From contig VAWY01000034.1 of NCBI GenBank assembly GCA_005888335.1, positions 1-40,549 on the forward strand: a stretch of 40,549 nt of DNA, read 5' to 3'. Both the position numbers and the translations under genes were made by a program. The notes below the pieces were generated by a model. It worked only from the letters and a program-made list of their open reading frames with translations, had not been told where the DNA came from and ran no database searches. Below, piece by piece: positions 8,373 to 17,033 of the stretch; the stretch's first letter is position 1; the number at the start of each line of letters is the position of its first letter. The stretch comes from Actinomycetota bacterium. Lineage in GTDB: Bacteria > Actinomycetota > Thermoleophilia > Solirubrobacterales > Solirubrobacteraceae.

Positions 8373-8409
8373 ATTGGATGATGGCGATCGCGCGTTAGCC
8401 TGCGACCGC
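8098..8409 (+). pseudogene. duplicated 5' part of the secreted-protein gene, in-frame fused
   Basis: This copy starts with GTG 8098 and encodes the same signal peptide and first 92 residues as the gene at 8410. It then reads through a 24-bp spacer (L-D-D-G-D-R-A-L-A) in frame into the second copy, because the 312-bp offset is a multiple of three. Formally, 8098-9066 is one 322-residue ORF with two signal peptides. The second copy keeps the promoter-like elements and this one does not, so I treat it as a partial duplicate rather than the real start. Confidence 0.55.
8374..8401 (+). promoter_or_regulatory. promoter of the intact secreted-protein gene
   Basis: TTGGAT (8374-8379), a 16-nt spacer, then TAGCCT (8396-8401) match a -35/-10 pair. 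The GTG at 8410 follows after 8 nt, with no Shine-Dalgarno site, so the transcript would be leaderless or nearly so. It sits in the spacer between the two repeat copies; copy 1 has TGAGCCT instead and lacks the -35. Confidence 0.5.
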
Positions 8410-8684
8410 GTGACCCTGCGGACCGCGCGCCTCATCACCTGCCTGCTGGCGACTGCGCTCGTCGCCCTCGCTGCGCCCGCCGCCACGTGGGCCGACGCCG
8501 ACCCGGCCAGCGACTACCTGCCCGGCTTCGACTCCTACCTGCCGTACGGGAACACGGTCGCGAAGCCCACACAGGGCCAGCTCGACCGCCTCCTGAAGAT
8601 CGCCCGCGACCGCGGCCGTCCGTTCAAGGTCGCCGTGATCGCCACGCCGACCGACCTCGGCGCGGTGACCTCGCTGTTCAACAA
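8397..8684 (+). repeat. 288-bp direct repeat, copy 2
   Basis: Partner of 8085-8372. It continues without interruption into the rest of the gene, so this is the functional-looking copy. The sequence after copy 1 (8373-8396) does not match that after copy 2 (8685-8708), which argues against a simple one-step tandem duplication. Confidence 0.9.
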
Positions 8685-9066
8685 GCCCAAGCCGTACGCG
8701 AAGTTCCTCTACCGCGAGATCAAGGCGCTAGTCCAGGGCGAGGCGACACTCGTCGTCGTGATGCCGGGCGGCGTCGGCCTCGAGGGTCAGGACGCCGCCG
8801 CCGGCCGCCAGGTGGCGGCCGCGACGCGCCCTGGGCCCAAGGCGACACCGACTCAGCTGGCGAGCGACGCCGTCACGACGGTCGAGAAGATCGCGGCCGC
8901 GAGCGGCCATCCGCTGCCGCAGGTCAAGCCCGTCGCGCCGGCGACCGCCGCGCCGAGCCACGGGCATCGTCTCTTCGTCTGGCTGGTGGTCGCCGGGGCG
9001 CTGTTCGGTGTGGCCGTCGCGCTGCTGTTGCGCGCCCGCGCAATCCAGCGCGCGGCCGCTCGATGA
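8410..9066 (+). CDS. secreted/membrane-anchored protein with TPM-like N-terminal region
   Basis: 218 residues from GTG 8410. A signal peptide ends in T-W-A-D-A. An alpha/beta domain (about residues 30-140) contains F-K-V-A-V-I-A-T-P-T-D-L-G and T-L-V-V-V-M-P-G-G-V-G, resembling TPM/YgcG-type domains. A Pro/Ala linker, one C-terminal helix (about 187-208) and a basic tail follow, so the domain would sit outside the membrane. The next gene overlaps the stop (ATGA). In TPM families this fold serves in membrane-protein turnover or phosphatase-like roles; I cannot choose between them. The duplication of its 5' end is described separately. Confidence 0.6.
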   Translation: MTLRTARLITCLLATALVALAAPAATWADADPASDYLPGFDSYLPYGNTVAKPTQGQLDRLLKIARDRGRPFKVAVIATPTDLGAVTSLFNKPKPYAKFLYREIKALVQGEATLVVVMPGGVGLEGQDAAAGRQVAAATRPGPKATPTQLASDAVTTVEKIAAASGHPLPQVKPVAPATAAPSHGHRLFVWLVVAGALFGVAVALLLRARAIQRAAAR

Positions 9067-10424
9067 TCCTGGCGCCGATCCTCGCCCACGGCCTTCCGAG
9101 CCCGCCGGGCATCCCGGTCCCCGGCTACCTGTTCGCGTGGGCGGCCGCGATCGTCCTGGTCGCGTCGTTCTCCGCACTCGGCGCGCTGTGGCGCGAGCCG
9201 CGCCTCGAGGACGCCGAGACGCAGCGGCTTCTGCGCCTCGCGGTGTGGGTGCAACCGGCCTGCGGGCTGCTCGGCGTGGCGACCTTCGCCCTGCTCGTCT
9301 ACGCCGGTCTCGAGGGCACGCCGGTGCCCGGGCGCAACCTGGCGCCCACCTTCGTCTACGTCGTCTTCTGGGTCGGGCTCGTCCCCGTGACGGTGCTCCT
9401 CGGCGACGTCTTCTCGCTGTTCAACCCGTGGCGGGCCGTGGGACGTGCCGTGGGGTGGCTGACGCGTCGCGTGTCCGACGAGTGGATCGCCCCGCCGCTC
9501 GCCTACCCGGCGCGGCTCGGCTACTGGCCGGCCGTCGCCGGACTGGCCGCGTTCGCCTGGCTGGAGCTCGTCTACCCGGGCCGCTCGGCGCCCGACACCG
9601 TCGCCGCGGCGGCATGGGTCTACGCCGCTGCGCAGCTCGTCGGCATGGCGCTGTTCGGGGTCGACGCGTGGACGCGGCGCGGCGACGCCTTCTCGGTCTA
9701 CTTCGGCCTGTTCTCCCGGCTGTCGCTGGTCCGTCTCCGCGGTCGCGACGTCTTCGTCGGCCGCCCGCTGTCGGCCGCCACCGAGCTGCCGATCGGGGCC
9801 GGGATCGTCGCGGTGCTGTGCGTGATGATCGGGACGACGAGCTTCGACGGCCTCTCGAGCACCGTCCAGTGGTCCGAGCTGGCGCCCGATCTCCAGCGGG
9901 CGTTCACCAGCCTGGGCGTGTCGGCGCATGGCGCCACCGAGCTCGCGGGCACCGCCGGTCTGGCGGCGATGATCCTCCTCGTCGCCGGCATCTACCGCAT
10001 GGGCGTCAGCGGCATGCGCAGCGTCGACCGCGGGTTCCGGCGCGACGAGCTCGCCCGCCGCTTCATCCACACGTTGATCCCCATCGCCGCCGCGTACGTG
10101 ATGGCGCACTACTTCACGTTCCTCGTCTTCCAGGGTCAGGCGATGGACGCGCTCGTCTCGGATCCGCTCGGGCACGGCTCCGACCTGTTCGGCACCGCGC
10201 ACGCCGCCATCGACTACTCGCTGTTCTCCAAGGCGGCGGTCTGGTACGTCCAGGTCGGTGCGCTGGTCTGCGGCCACGTCGGCGGCCTGGTCCTCGCTCA
10301 CGACCGCGCGCTGGCGGTCTACCAGGCGGGCCGGCGCGCCACCCGCTCGCAGTACTGGATGCTCACCGTGATGGTCGGCTTCACCAGCCTGGGGCTCTTC
10401 CTGCTGGCCTCGATCAAACGCTGA
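9063..10424 (+). CDS. polytopic membrane protein, unknown function
   Basis: 453 residues with about 10-11 hydrophobic helices spread over the whole length and few long loops. Conserved-looking features are V-F-S-L-F-N-P-W-R-A near residue 120 and A-H-Y-F-T-F-L-V-F-Q-G-Q near 350. It overlaps the preceding secreted-protein gene as ATGA, so the two probably form one operon and may act together. From memory, some database homologues of this architecture carry the label 'fenitrothion hydrolase'; I see nothing in the sequence that proves such a reaction, so the label should be treated with caution. Confidence 0.6.
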   Translation: MILAPILAHGLPSPPGIPVPGYLFAWAAAIVLVASFSALGALWREPRLEDAETQRLLRLAVWVQPACGLLGVATFALLVYAGLEGTPVPGRNLAPTFVYVVFWVGLVPVTVLLGDVFSLFNPWRAVGRAVGWLTRRVSDEWIAPPLAYPARLGYWPAVAGLAAFAWLELVYPGRSAPDTVAAAAWVYAAAQLVGMALFGVDAWTRRGDAFSVYFGLFSRLSLVRLRGRDVFVGRPLSAATELPIGAGIVAVLCVMIGTTSFDGLSSTVQWSELAPDLQRAFTSLGVSAHGATELAGTAGLAAMILLVAGIYRMGVSGMRSVDRGFRRDELARRFIHTLIPIAAAYVMAHYFTFLVFQGQAMDALVSDPLGHGSDLFGTAHAAIDYSLFSKAAVWYVQVGALVCGHVGGLVLAHDRALAVYQAGRRATRSQYWMLTVMVGFTSLGLFLLASIKR

Positions 10425-10437
10425 CGATCGGCGCGCC

Positions 10438-10459
10438 GCGGCGCCCGGCGAGGCGCCGC
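10438..10459 (+). terminator. possible terminator hairpin after the membrane-protein gene
   Basis: GCGGCGCC (10438-10445) and GGCGCCGC (10452-10459) form an 8-bp GC stem with a 6-nt loop, 14 nt after the stop. No U-tract follows, so termination would need to be of the actinobacterial U-less type; it may be chance. Confidence 0.3.
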
Positions 10460-10545
10460 TCCTCGTCTGCCTCCGGACCGCCAGTTTTCTGGTACCGCGT
10501 CGTTTCCAGCCGTGCGATCTGGTCATGGCAGGCAGGAGGCGACAG

Positions 10546-12780
10546 ATGGGGTTCCGACGTTTCGTGCTGGCCGGCCTGGCGGGCACCCTCACGCTTGTCG
10601 CGGTGCCGGGCGCCGCGACCGCGGCAACCAAGCACCACCGTGCCCGCACCCACCGGACGCCGCCGCCCGCGCTGACGATCAGCGTCCTTTCCAGCCGCGC
10701 GGATCTCGTCTCCGGCCGCGACGCGCTCGTGGCGATCGGCGGCGTCACCCGCACCGAGGGCCTGCGCGTGACGGTCGGCGGCACCGACCAGAGCTCCGCG
10801 TTCGGGCTCGGGCCGGACGGCAAGATCGAGGGCGTCGTGACCGGCCTGGCGCTCGGCGACAACCGCGTGATCGCGCGGGCGCAACGGCGCACCGCGGCGC
10901 AGATCACGCTCGTCACCCATCCGATCGGCGGCCCGGTGTTCAGCGGGCCGCAGATCCAGCCGTGGAAGTGCCAGGACGGCGCGCTGGACAAGCAGTGCAA
11001 CGCCGAGCCGCAGATCACGTGGTCCTACATGCCCTCGAGTCGCGGCGGGTTCCAGAGCTACGACCCCTCCAACCCGCCGCCGGACTCGCAGATCGCCAGG
11101 ACGACCACGGACACCGGCGAGACGGTGCCGTTCATCGTGCGCAAGGAGACCGGCTACCTCGACCGGGACCAGTACGCCATCGCCGCCCTCTGGCAGCCCG
11201 GCAAGCCGTGGACGGCCGTCCACCCGCAGCCGCAGTTCAACCGCCGCCTGGTCCTCACGCACGGCGCGAGCTGCGACACGACGTACGGGACCGGCACCGC
11301 CCCCGACGTCATGAACTCGACCTTCCTCGGGCACGGGTTCGTCGTCGCGTCGCACGCGCTCGACAACGCGGGTCACAACTGCAACATCGCGACCGAGGCC
11401 GAGTCGCTGTACATGACCAAGGAGCGCGTCATCAAGGACTACGGCGACCTGAGGTGGACGATCGGAAGCGGCTGCTCGGGCGGCTCGCTGGTGCAGCAGC
11501 AGGTCGCGAACGCCTACCCGGGCCTCTACCAGGCGATCACGCCGCAGTGCTCGTTCACCGACGCCTGGTCCTCGGGGATGGAGTACGAGGACTACTACGG
11601 GCTCTTGAAGTACTTCGAGGACCCGTCGAAGTGGGCGCCGGGCGTGTTCTGGGGGCCGCTCGAGGTCTCCTCGGTCCTCGACCATCCGAACATCGCCAAC
11701 CCGATCACCTTCACCACCGTCATCCCGAACAGCGGCCTGCCGCATCGCGACTGCCCCGACGTCCCGCCCGATCAGGTCTACGACCAGAACACGAATCCCG
11801 GCGGCGTCAAGTGCACGCTGCAGGACTACATGGTCAACGTCTTCGGCAAGCGCCCGGACGGGTTCGCGAACCGGGCGTTCGGCAACGCCGGCATCCAGTA
11901 CGGGCTCGACGGCCTGCGCACGGGCGCGCTCTCGCCGGCCCAGTTCGTCGACGTCAACGCCAAGCTGGGCGGGCTGGACTACAGCGGCAACCCGATCCCG
12001 CAGCGCATCTACCCGGACCTCGAGGGACTGGACCGCGCCTACACCAGCGGCGCCGTCGACACCGCCAGCAACCTCGACCGGGTCGCGATCATCGATCTGC
12101 GCGGCCCGGATCCGGGCGCGTTTCACGACGTGTACCGCACGTACGCGATGCGCGCGCGGCTGCTGCGCAATTTCGGCACCGCCGCCAACCAGGTCCTGTG
12201 GCGCGGCCAGGTGCCGCTCGTCGGCGACAGCAGCTTCGCCGACCAGGCGGTGCTCGCCGCCGACAAGTGGGCCTCGCGCTTCGTGACCGACAAGCGCGAT
12301 GTCCCGCAGGCGCAGAAGATCCGCGAGGACAAGCCCGGCGACCTCGCCGACCGGTGCACCGACGGCGCCGGCCGTGACATCCCGTTCGAGGTCTGCGACC
12401 AGACGGTCGCCGCCTACGGCACCCCGCGCTTCGCGGCCGACGAGCCCAAGACCGACGACGTCCTCCAGTGCCAGCTCAAGCCGATGCGCAAGGACGACTA
12501 CCCGGTGACCTTCACCGACGACCAGTGGGCCGAGCTGCAGACGACGTTCCCGGACGGAGTGTGCGACTACAGCAAGCCCGGCGTCGACCAGCACGCGACG
12601 ACCCCGTGGCTCACCTACCAGGACGCCGATGGCAACGTCGTCTACGGCGGCAGGCCGCTCGGGCCGGCACCGACCAGCACGGCGCTGCTCGCAGCGGCCC
12701 GGCACCATCGCAACCCGTCACGGCTGCGGCGGCAGAGACGGGCGCGATCCCGCCGCGTCTCATCCAGACGACCTGCGTGA
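10546..12780 (+). CDS. secreted DUF6351 family protein, alpha/beta-hydrolase-like
   Basis: 744 residues from the ATG at 10546, chosen over the in-frame ATG at 10525 because AGGAGG lies 6 nt before it. A signal peptide ends near A-T-A-A-T. The protein is large and Cys-containing (probably disulphide-bonded). G-S-G-C-S-G-G-S has the form of a nucleophile elbow, with Ser311 as the likely catalytic residue, and L-T-H-G-A-S-C upstream resembles an oxyanion strand. This layout matches the DUF6351 family, whose substrate is not known to me. The gene stands alone. Its 3' end overlaps the convergent SGNH gene by 21 bp. Confidence 0.75.
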   Translation: MGFRRFVLAGLAGTLTLVAVPGAATAATKHHRARTHRTPPPALTISVLSSRADLVSGRDALVAIGGVTRTEGLRVTVGGTDQSSAFGLGPDGKIEGVVTGLALGDNRVIARAQRRTAAQITLVTHPIGGPVFSGPQIQPWKCQDGALDKQCNAEPQITWSYMPSSRGGFQSYDPSNPPPDSQIARTTTDTGETVPFIVRKETGYLDRDQYAIAALWQPGKPWTAVHPQPQFNRRLVLTHGASCDTTYGTGTAPDVMNSTFLGHGFVVASHALDNAGHNCNIATEAESLYMTKERVIKDYGDLRWTIGSGCSGGSLVQQQVANAYPGLYQAITPQCSFTDAWSSGMEYEDYYGLLKYFEDPSKWAPGVFWGPLEVSSVLDHPNIANPITFTTVIPNSGLPHRDCPDVPPDQVYDQNTNPGGVKCTLQDYMVNVFGKRPDGFANRAFGNAGIQYGLDGLRTGALSPAQFVDVNAKLGGLDYSGNPIPQRIYPDLEGLDRAYTSGAVDTASNLDRVAIIDLRGPDPGAFHDVYRTYAMRARLLRNFGTAANQVLWRGQVPLVGDSSFADQAVLAADKWASRFVTDKRDVPQAQKIREDKPGDLADRCTDGAGRDIPFEVCDQTVAAYGTPRFAADEPKTDDVLQCQLKPMRKDDYPVTFTDDQWAELQTTFPDGVCDYSKPGVDQHATTPWLTYQDADGNVVYGGRPLGPAPTSTALLAAARHHRNPSRLRRQRRARSRRVSSRRPA

Positions 12781-13665
12781 CGTCGAGCCCGAGAGGGCGT
12801 CGAGCACGGCCTGGGCGATCACGCCGTAGCCGGCCGCGTTGGCGTGGTCGTCGTGGCCGACCGGCGGGCCGCTGCACGCCCACGTCCAGCGGCACACGCG
12901 CTCGACGGCGAGCGGCACGGTGCCGCGGCCCGGCAGCCGTCGCGGCGTGGCGAGGTCGTCGGTGGCGAACGCCTGGCCGGCGGGCGCGACGAGGATGCCC
13001 GCGCGCGCGTAGATCGACGCGATGAGCGCGTTGAGGTGGTCGATGACCGCGACGCTCTCGCGGGCGGCCGCCCGGCCGCGGCCCCCGTCGAGCCACAGGG
13101 CGAGGAACTGGTCGTAGTCGGTGATGCCGACGACCGGCACGCGCGACCCCGCGGCGGCGCGCAGCCGCTGGGCGATGGCGGGGAGATGGGCCACGAGCGA
13201 GGCGGTGCCGCGCTGCACGCAGGCGCGGTCGATCCGGCGCCCGTCGGTGTGGATGCAGCGCTCGACGTCGTTGTCGCCGACGTCGATGGTGACGAGCGCG
13301 GCGCCCGGCCGGCCGGCCAGCACGTGCTCGGCCTCCTCGAGCTGCGAGCCGGGCCCCAGCCGCGGCTGGCAGCCCGGGAACGTGAGCAGCGTCCGCGAGG
13401 TGGCCCCGCCGCAGCTCAGGTTGACCGCCTGCAGCCCGCGATAGACGCGGGTCAGCCGCCGGGCGAGCACCGAGACATAGCCCTCGGGCGTCGGGCGGTC
13501 GACGCCCCGGCTGTCGGGCTGGTCGCCGGCGGCCAGCGAGTCGCCGAGCGCCAGGTAGTACGGGGCGCTGTCGGCGGGCGCGCGCGCGGGCTCGGCGGAG
13601 ACGGCGAGGACCGCGGCGCACGCGGCCGCGACGCAGACGAGGGTGAGCGCGCGGGTCGAGGGCAT
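12760..13665 (-). CDS. secreted SGNH/GDSL hydrolase
   Basis: 301 residues with a signal peptide (about 1-28). The SGNH blocks are in order: A-L-G-D-S-L with Ser43 (block I), C-G-G-A-T-S (block II Gly), G-D-N-D-V-E (block III Asn) and D-D-H-A-N-A-A-G-Y near the C-terminus (block V Asp-x-x-His type). Several Cys residues suggest disulphides, as in secreted streptomycete-type lipases/esterases. It hydrolyses an ester or acetyl group outside the cell; the substrate is unknown. A TAGGGT hexamer 12 nt before the ATG may be its -10. It is divergent from the esterase gene at 13729. Confidence 0.85.
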   Translation of the reverse strand: MPSTRALTLVCVAAACAAVLAVSAEPARAPADSAPYYLALGDSLAAGDQPDSRGVDRPTPEGYVSVLARRLTRVYRGLQAVNLSCGGATSRTLLTFPGCQPRLGPGSQLEEAEHVLAGRPGAALVTIDVGDNDVERCIHTDGRRIDRACVQRGTASLVAHLPAIAQRLRAAAGSRVPVVGITDYDQFLALWLDGGRGRAAARESVAVIDHLNALIASIYARAGILVAPAGQAFATDDLATPRRLPGRGTVPLAVERVCRWTWACSGPPVGHDDHANAAGYGVIAQAVLDALSGSTSRRSSG

Positions 13666-13714
13666 GCGCGGCGTCCCACCCTAGGGTGGTGGCTTCGGCG
13701 GACGGCTCGACTCT

Positions 13715-13720
13715 TAGCAT
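13715..13720 (+). promoter_or_regulatory. -10 box of the esterase operon
   Basis: TAGCAT fits TANNNT and lies 8 nt before the ATG at 13729, with no Shine-Dalgarno site between, implying a leaderless message. The spacing equals that at 8396-8410. No clear -35 is seen. Confidence 0.4.
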
Positions 13721-13728
13721 CGTCTTAC

Positions 13729-14856
13729 ATGTCGGTCCCCTGGCGCCCGCCGCAGGTCGTCCATCGTCCCCGCCGGCCGCTGCGGCGCGCGCTCGTCCTC
13801 GCCTTCGCCGTCGCGTGGCTGGCCACCGGCGGGACGGGGACCTACCTGTACGCGCACCGCTACTGGCTCTACCGCGGCTTCCCGCCGCCGGTCACGCCGG
13901 CCGGAGTCCCGCGCGGCACGATCGGGCAGGTCGCCTTCTGGTCGCGCGCGCTGCACGAGCGCCGCCACTACAAGGTCTACCTGCCGCCCGGCTACGCCAC
14001 CGCCGCCGCGCACGGGCGCCGCTTCCCCGTCCTCTACCTGCTGCACGCGCCGCCCGGACGGCCCGACGGCTACTTCCTCGCCGGAGCGATCGGGGAGCGC
14101 GCCGACGAGCTCATCCACCGCCGGCGCATCCGGCCGATGCTGCTGGTCATCCCGTACGGGAAGTCGCGCCTGTTCCACGACGACACCGAGTGGGCCAACA
14201 CGCAGGCCGGCCGCTACATGGACTTCGTCCTCGACGTCGTGCGCGACGTCGACCACCGCTTCCGGACCTGGCGCCGGCGCCAGGACCGCGGGCTGGCCGG
14301 GCTCTCGGAGGGCGGCTACGGAGCGCTCAACATCACGCTGCACCACCTGCACGTCTTCAGCGTCGCGCAGAGCTGGTCGGGCTACTTCGACCAGACGCCG
14401 ACCGAGCCGTTCATCGGCGCCTCCGACGCGCAGCTGCTCGCCAACAGCCCTTCGGCCGAGGTGCCGCTCAAGGCGCGCGCGATCCGGCGGCTGGGGCTGC
14501 GCGCGTGGCTGTACCAGGGGCGCACCGACTTCACCGCGCCGTGGCGCATCCGCCACTTCGCGGCCGAGCTGCACTCGGCCGGGGCCGACGTGCACTACGG
14601 GTTCTTCCCGGGCGGCCACGACTGGGGGCTGTGGCGCGCGCAGGTCCCGCGGATGCTCGTCGCGGCGAGCCGGTGGTTCGGCCGCTCGCCGCGGCTGGCG
14701 CGCCGCTCCGAGCTCGCGCGCGTGGGCCACGCGCTGCCGCACTCGGTCTGGCACCGGCTCCTGTTCAACCCGCGGCGCCGGTGCGCCATCCGCCATCCGC
14801 CGCCGGGCTTCAAGTTCCCGAGCTACTGCGCTCACCGCGCCAAACCTTCGAGCTGA
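13729..14856 (+). CDS. membrane-anchored esterase, Esterase_D / enterochelin-esterase fold
   Basis: 375 residues. An N-terminal helix (about 19-42) anchors an extracytoplasmic alpha/beta-hydrolase domain. G-L-S-E-G-G-Y-G gives the nucleophile elbow (Ser193), R-T-D-F a likely acid, and G-G-H-D-W the catalytic His (about 297). Y-L-L-H at about 103-106 is the typical oxyanion strand of putative esterase family members, including mycolyltransferase-like and enterochelin-esterase-like proteins. The LPG-synthase-like gene starts 2 nt after its stop, suggesting a joint role in envelope lipid or acyl transfer (inference). Confidence 0.8.
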   Translation: MSVPWRPPQVVHRPRRPLRRALVLAFAVAWLATGGTGTYLYAHRYWLYRGFPPPVTPAGVPRGTIGQVAFWSRALHERRHYKVYLPPGYATAAAHGRRFPVLYLLHAPPGRPDGYFLAGAIGERADELIHRRRIRPMLLVIPYGKSRLFHDDTEWANTQAGRYMDFVLDVVRDVDHRFRTWRRRQDRGLAGLSEGGYGALNITLHHLHVFSVAQSWSGYFDQTPTEPFIGASDAQLLANSPSAEVPLKARAIRRLGLRAWLYQGRTDFTAPWRIRHFAAELHSAGADVHYGFFPGGHDWGLWRAQVPRMLVAASRWFGRSPRLARRSELARVGHALPHSVWHRLLFNPRRRCAIRHPPPGFKFPSYCAHRAKPSS

Positions 14857-14858
14857 CG

Positions 14859-16559
14859 ATGCCGACCCGTCCGCCGTGGCGCATCGCTGGGTCCCTCGCC
14901 ACCGCCGCGTTCGCGGTGCTGACGCTCGCCTCGTCGCTGACGCCGAACGATGCCTGGCGCGAACGCGCGCTGGAGGGCATCGTGCCCGACGGCGCGCAGG
15001 CGGTCGCCCACGCCCTCGGCGTCGTCGGCGGCGTCGTGCTGCTCGTCCTGGCGCGCGGCCTGTGGCGCGGGCGCCGGCGGGCCGGCCCGGTCGCCGTCGC
15101 CGCGATGTGCGTGCTCGCCGCCGTCCACGCGGCCAAGGGCCTGGACTACGAGGAGGCCGGGCTGGGGCTCGTGATCGCGCTGGCGCTCGGCGCGGCGCTG
15201 CGCGCGGCGGACCGCGGCGGACGCGCCCCCCGCGGGCTGGTCCCCGGGCTGGCGCTGCTCGGGGCGCTGACCGCCGCGTTCGGGATCAGCCTGGGCGCGC
15301 TGCTGGTCTCCGGTCACGACGTCGGCCTGCGCTTCGCCGCGTGGCGGGCGCTCACGGCGCTCGGCGGCGAGGCCGATCCCCGCCAGTTCGGCGCCGACTG
15401 GCTGGGCGCGGTCCGCGTGCTCGTCGTCGTCGCGCTCGTCGCGGGGATCGCCGTCGTGCGGGCGCAGCTGGCGCCGGCGCGGGCCGAGGACGGCCACGAC
15501 GCGACGTCGCACGCCCGCGCGGCGGCGATCGTCGACGCGTACGGGCACGACTCGCTCGCGCCGTTCGTGCTGCGCGCCGACAAGGCCTTCTTCTTCGCGC
15601 GCGGCGGCGTGCTCGCGTTCCGGACGCTGCGCGAGACCGCGGTCGTCTCCGGCGATCCCGTCGGGCCGGAGGGCGCCGCCCCGGCGATCGTCGCCGACTT
15701 CCTGGCGTTCGCCGAGCGCCGCGGCTGGGACGTCGTGCTGACCGGCGCGAGCCTCGCGCACCTCCCGGGCTACCGGCGCCTGGGGCTGCGCACGCTGCAG
15801 ATCGGCGTCGAGGCGATCGCCGTGCCGGCGCTCTTCTCGCTCGAGGGACGCGCCGTGCGCAAGGTCCGCCAGTCGGTGCACCGCATCGAGCGCCGCGGCT
15901 GGGGCGTCGAGGTGGTGACGGCGCGCGAGCTCACGCCGGGGCTGGTGGCCGAGCTCGACGCCGTCGAGCGCGCCTGGCGCGCGCAGCGCCCGCGGCTCTA
16001 CGGGTTCGCGATGGCGATGGACCGGCTGTGGGGCGCGCCCGAGGACGTCGACGACGTCTACGTGCTCGGCCGTGCGCCCGACGGCACGGTCCAGGCGTTC
16101 CTGCGCTTCGTTCCCCACCGCCGCGGGCTGTCGCTGGACGCGATGCGCCGACTCGGCGACGGCCCGAACGGGCTCAACGAGGCGCTCATCGTCGCGGCGC
16201 TCGCGCACGCGCGCGAGCGCGGGTGCTCGGAGGTGTCGCTGAACTTCGCGGGCTTCGCCCACGTCATGACCGCCGACGCGATCCTCGACAACGGCCAGCG
16301 CCTGCTGCGCTGGGGGCTGCGGCGGACCGGCTCGCGCTTCCAGCTGCAGCGCCTGCTGGACTTCAACGAGAAGTTCGCCGCGGCGTGGCGCCCGCGCTTC
16401 CTGGTCTACACCGCCCGCACGAGCCTGCCGCGGGCCGCGCTGCGCGTGCTGCAGGCCGAGGCCTACGTCAGGGCGCCGCGGCCTCGCCCGTGTCGAGCCG
16501 CCTGGCGACCGGAGCGCCAGCCAGTGGGACCGCTTGTGCTCGAGGAGCGGCCGGGATGA
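14859..16559 (+). CDS. membrane phosphatidylglycerol lysyltransferase-like protein (DUF2156 / LPG synthase C-terminal)
   Basis: 566 residues. The N-terminal half has about six membrane helices (residues 8-205) and the C-terminal half is the cytoplasmic GNAT-like DUF2156 domain (about 225-540), with F-F-F-A-R-G-G-V-L-A-F, S-G-D-P-V-G and a late S-L-N-F-A-G-F-A. This is the MprF/LysX-type architecture that transfers an aminoacyl group from tRNA to phosphatidylglycerol, lowering the negative surface charge. No lysyl-tRNA synthetase domain is attached. It is cotranscribed with the esterase. The last ~30 codons overlap the convergent gene and look like tail sequence. Confidence 0.82.
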   Translation: MPTRPPWRIAGSLATAAFAVLTLASSLTPNDAWRERALEGIVPDGAQAVAHALGVVGGVVLLVLARGLWRGRRRAGPVAVAAMCVLAAVHAAKGLDYEEAGLGLVIALALGAALRAADRGGRAPRGLVPGLALLGALTAAFGISLGALLVSGHDVGLRFAAWRALTALGGEADPRQFGADWLGAVRVLVVVALVAGIAVVRAQLAPARAEDGHDATSHARAAAIVDAYGHDSLAPFVLRADKAFFFARGGVLAFRTLRETAVVSGDPVGPEGAAPAIVADFLAFAERRGWDVVLTGASLAHLPGYRRLGLRTLQIGVEAIAVPALFSLEGRAVRKVRQSVHRIERRGWGVEVVTARELTPGLVAELDAVERAWRAQRPRLYGFAMAMDRLWGAPEDVDDVYVLGRAPDGTVQAFLRFVPHRRGLSLDAMRRLGDGPNGLNEALIVAALAHARERGCSEVSLNFAGFAHVMTADAILDNGQRLLRWGLRRTGSRFQLQRLLDFNEKFAAAWRPRFLVYTARTSLPRAALRVLQAEAYVRAPRPRPCRAAWRPERQPVGPLVLEERPG

Positions 16560-16983
16560 GCGCCGCACCGGCGGCGACGAGCAGGGCGGGCACCCACGTC
16601 GCCGGGCGGCCGGGCTGGTCGGCGAGATGGCGGCCCATCGACACGCCGGCGGTGATCGAGTCCAGGAGCGCGCCGGTGACGTGCAAGACGACGACCGTGA
16701 ACGCGCCGGCGATCACGACGCGCGGGCCGCGCTCGACTGCGCCGAGCGCGCGCAGCACGGCGCCGGCGACGAGGCCGGCCGGAAGCCAGGCGGCGAGGAG
16801 CCGCACCAGCGGCTGAGCGTCAGCGTGGGCGAGTCGTTGCAGCGGCAGGGCCTCGGGGACCCGCGGGCCGGCGGCCAGGGCGCCGACGTCGCGCAGCAGG
16901 TAGAGCCAGCCCACGCCGGCCACCACGACGGCGAGCAGCGCCACGGCGCCGGCGACGATCCGCTGTGCCCGGAGGGTTCGCAC
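16468..16983 (-). CDS. four-helix membrane protein, unknown
   Basis: 171 residues with hydrophobic segments at about 9-30, 60-85, 88-110 and 128-146, and an Ala/Pro-rich tail. I do not recognise the family. The start is GTG 16983; a TACCGT hexamer ends 6 nt upstream, so it may be leaderless. The 3' end overlaps the LPG-synthase-like gene by 92 bp, unusually long for real convergent genes, so one of the two stops may be misplaced by a base error. Confidence 0.55.
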   Translation of the reverse strand: MRTLRAQRIVAGAVALLAVVVAGVGWLYLLRDVGALAAGPRVPEALPLQRLAHADAQPLVRLLAAWLPAGLVAGAVLRALGAVERGPRVVIAGAFTVVVLHVTGALLDSITAGVSMGRHLADQPGRPATWVPALLVAAGAALIPAAPRAQAVPLAGAPVARRLDTGEAAAP

Positions 16984-17033
16984 AGGCGAACGGTAGGCCG
17001 GGCGGCTAAGCGGCGGCTCAGTGGGGTGGGTGC

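Noticed and set aside
10414..12708. 764-codon leftward ORF opposite the DUF6351 gene
   Set aside because: Antisense shadow; no motifs, while the + strand has signal peptide and nucleophile elbow.
13686..16559. 957-codon reading of the LPG-synthase-like gene
   Set aside because: The first 390 codons are an off-frame reading of the esterase; the true start is ATG 14859.
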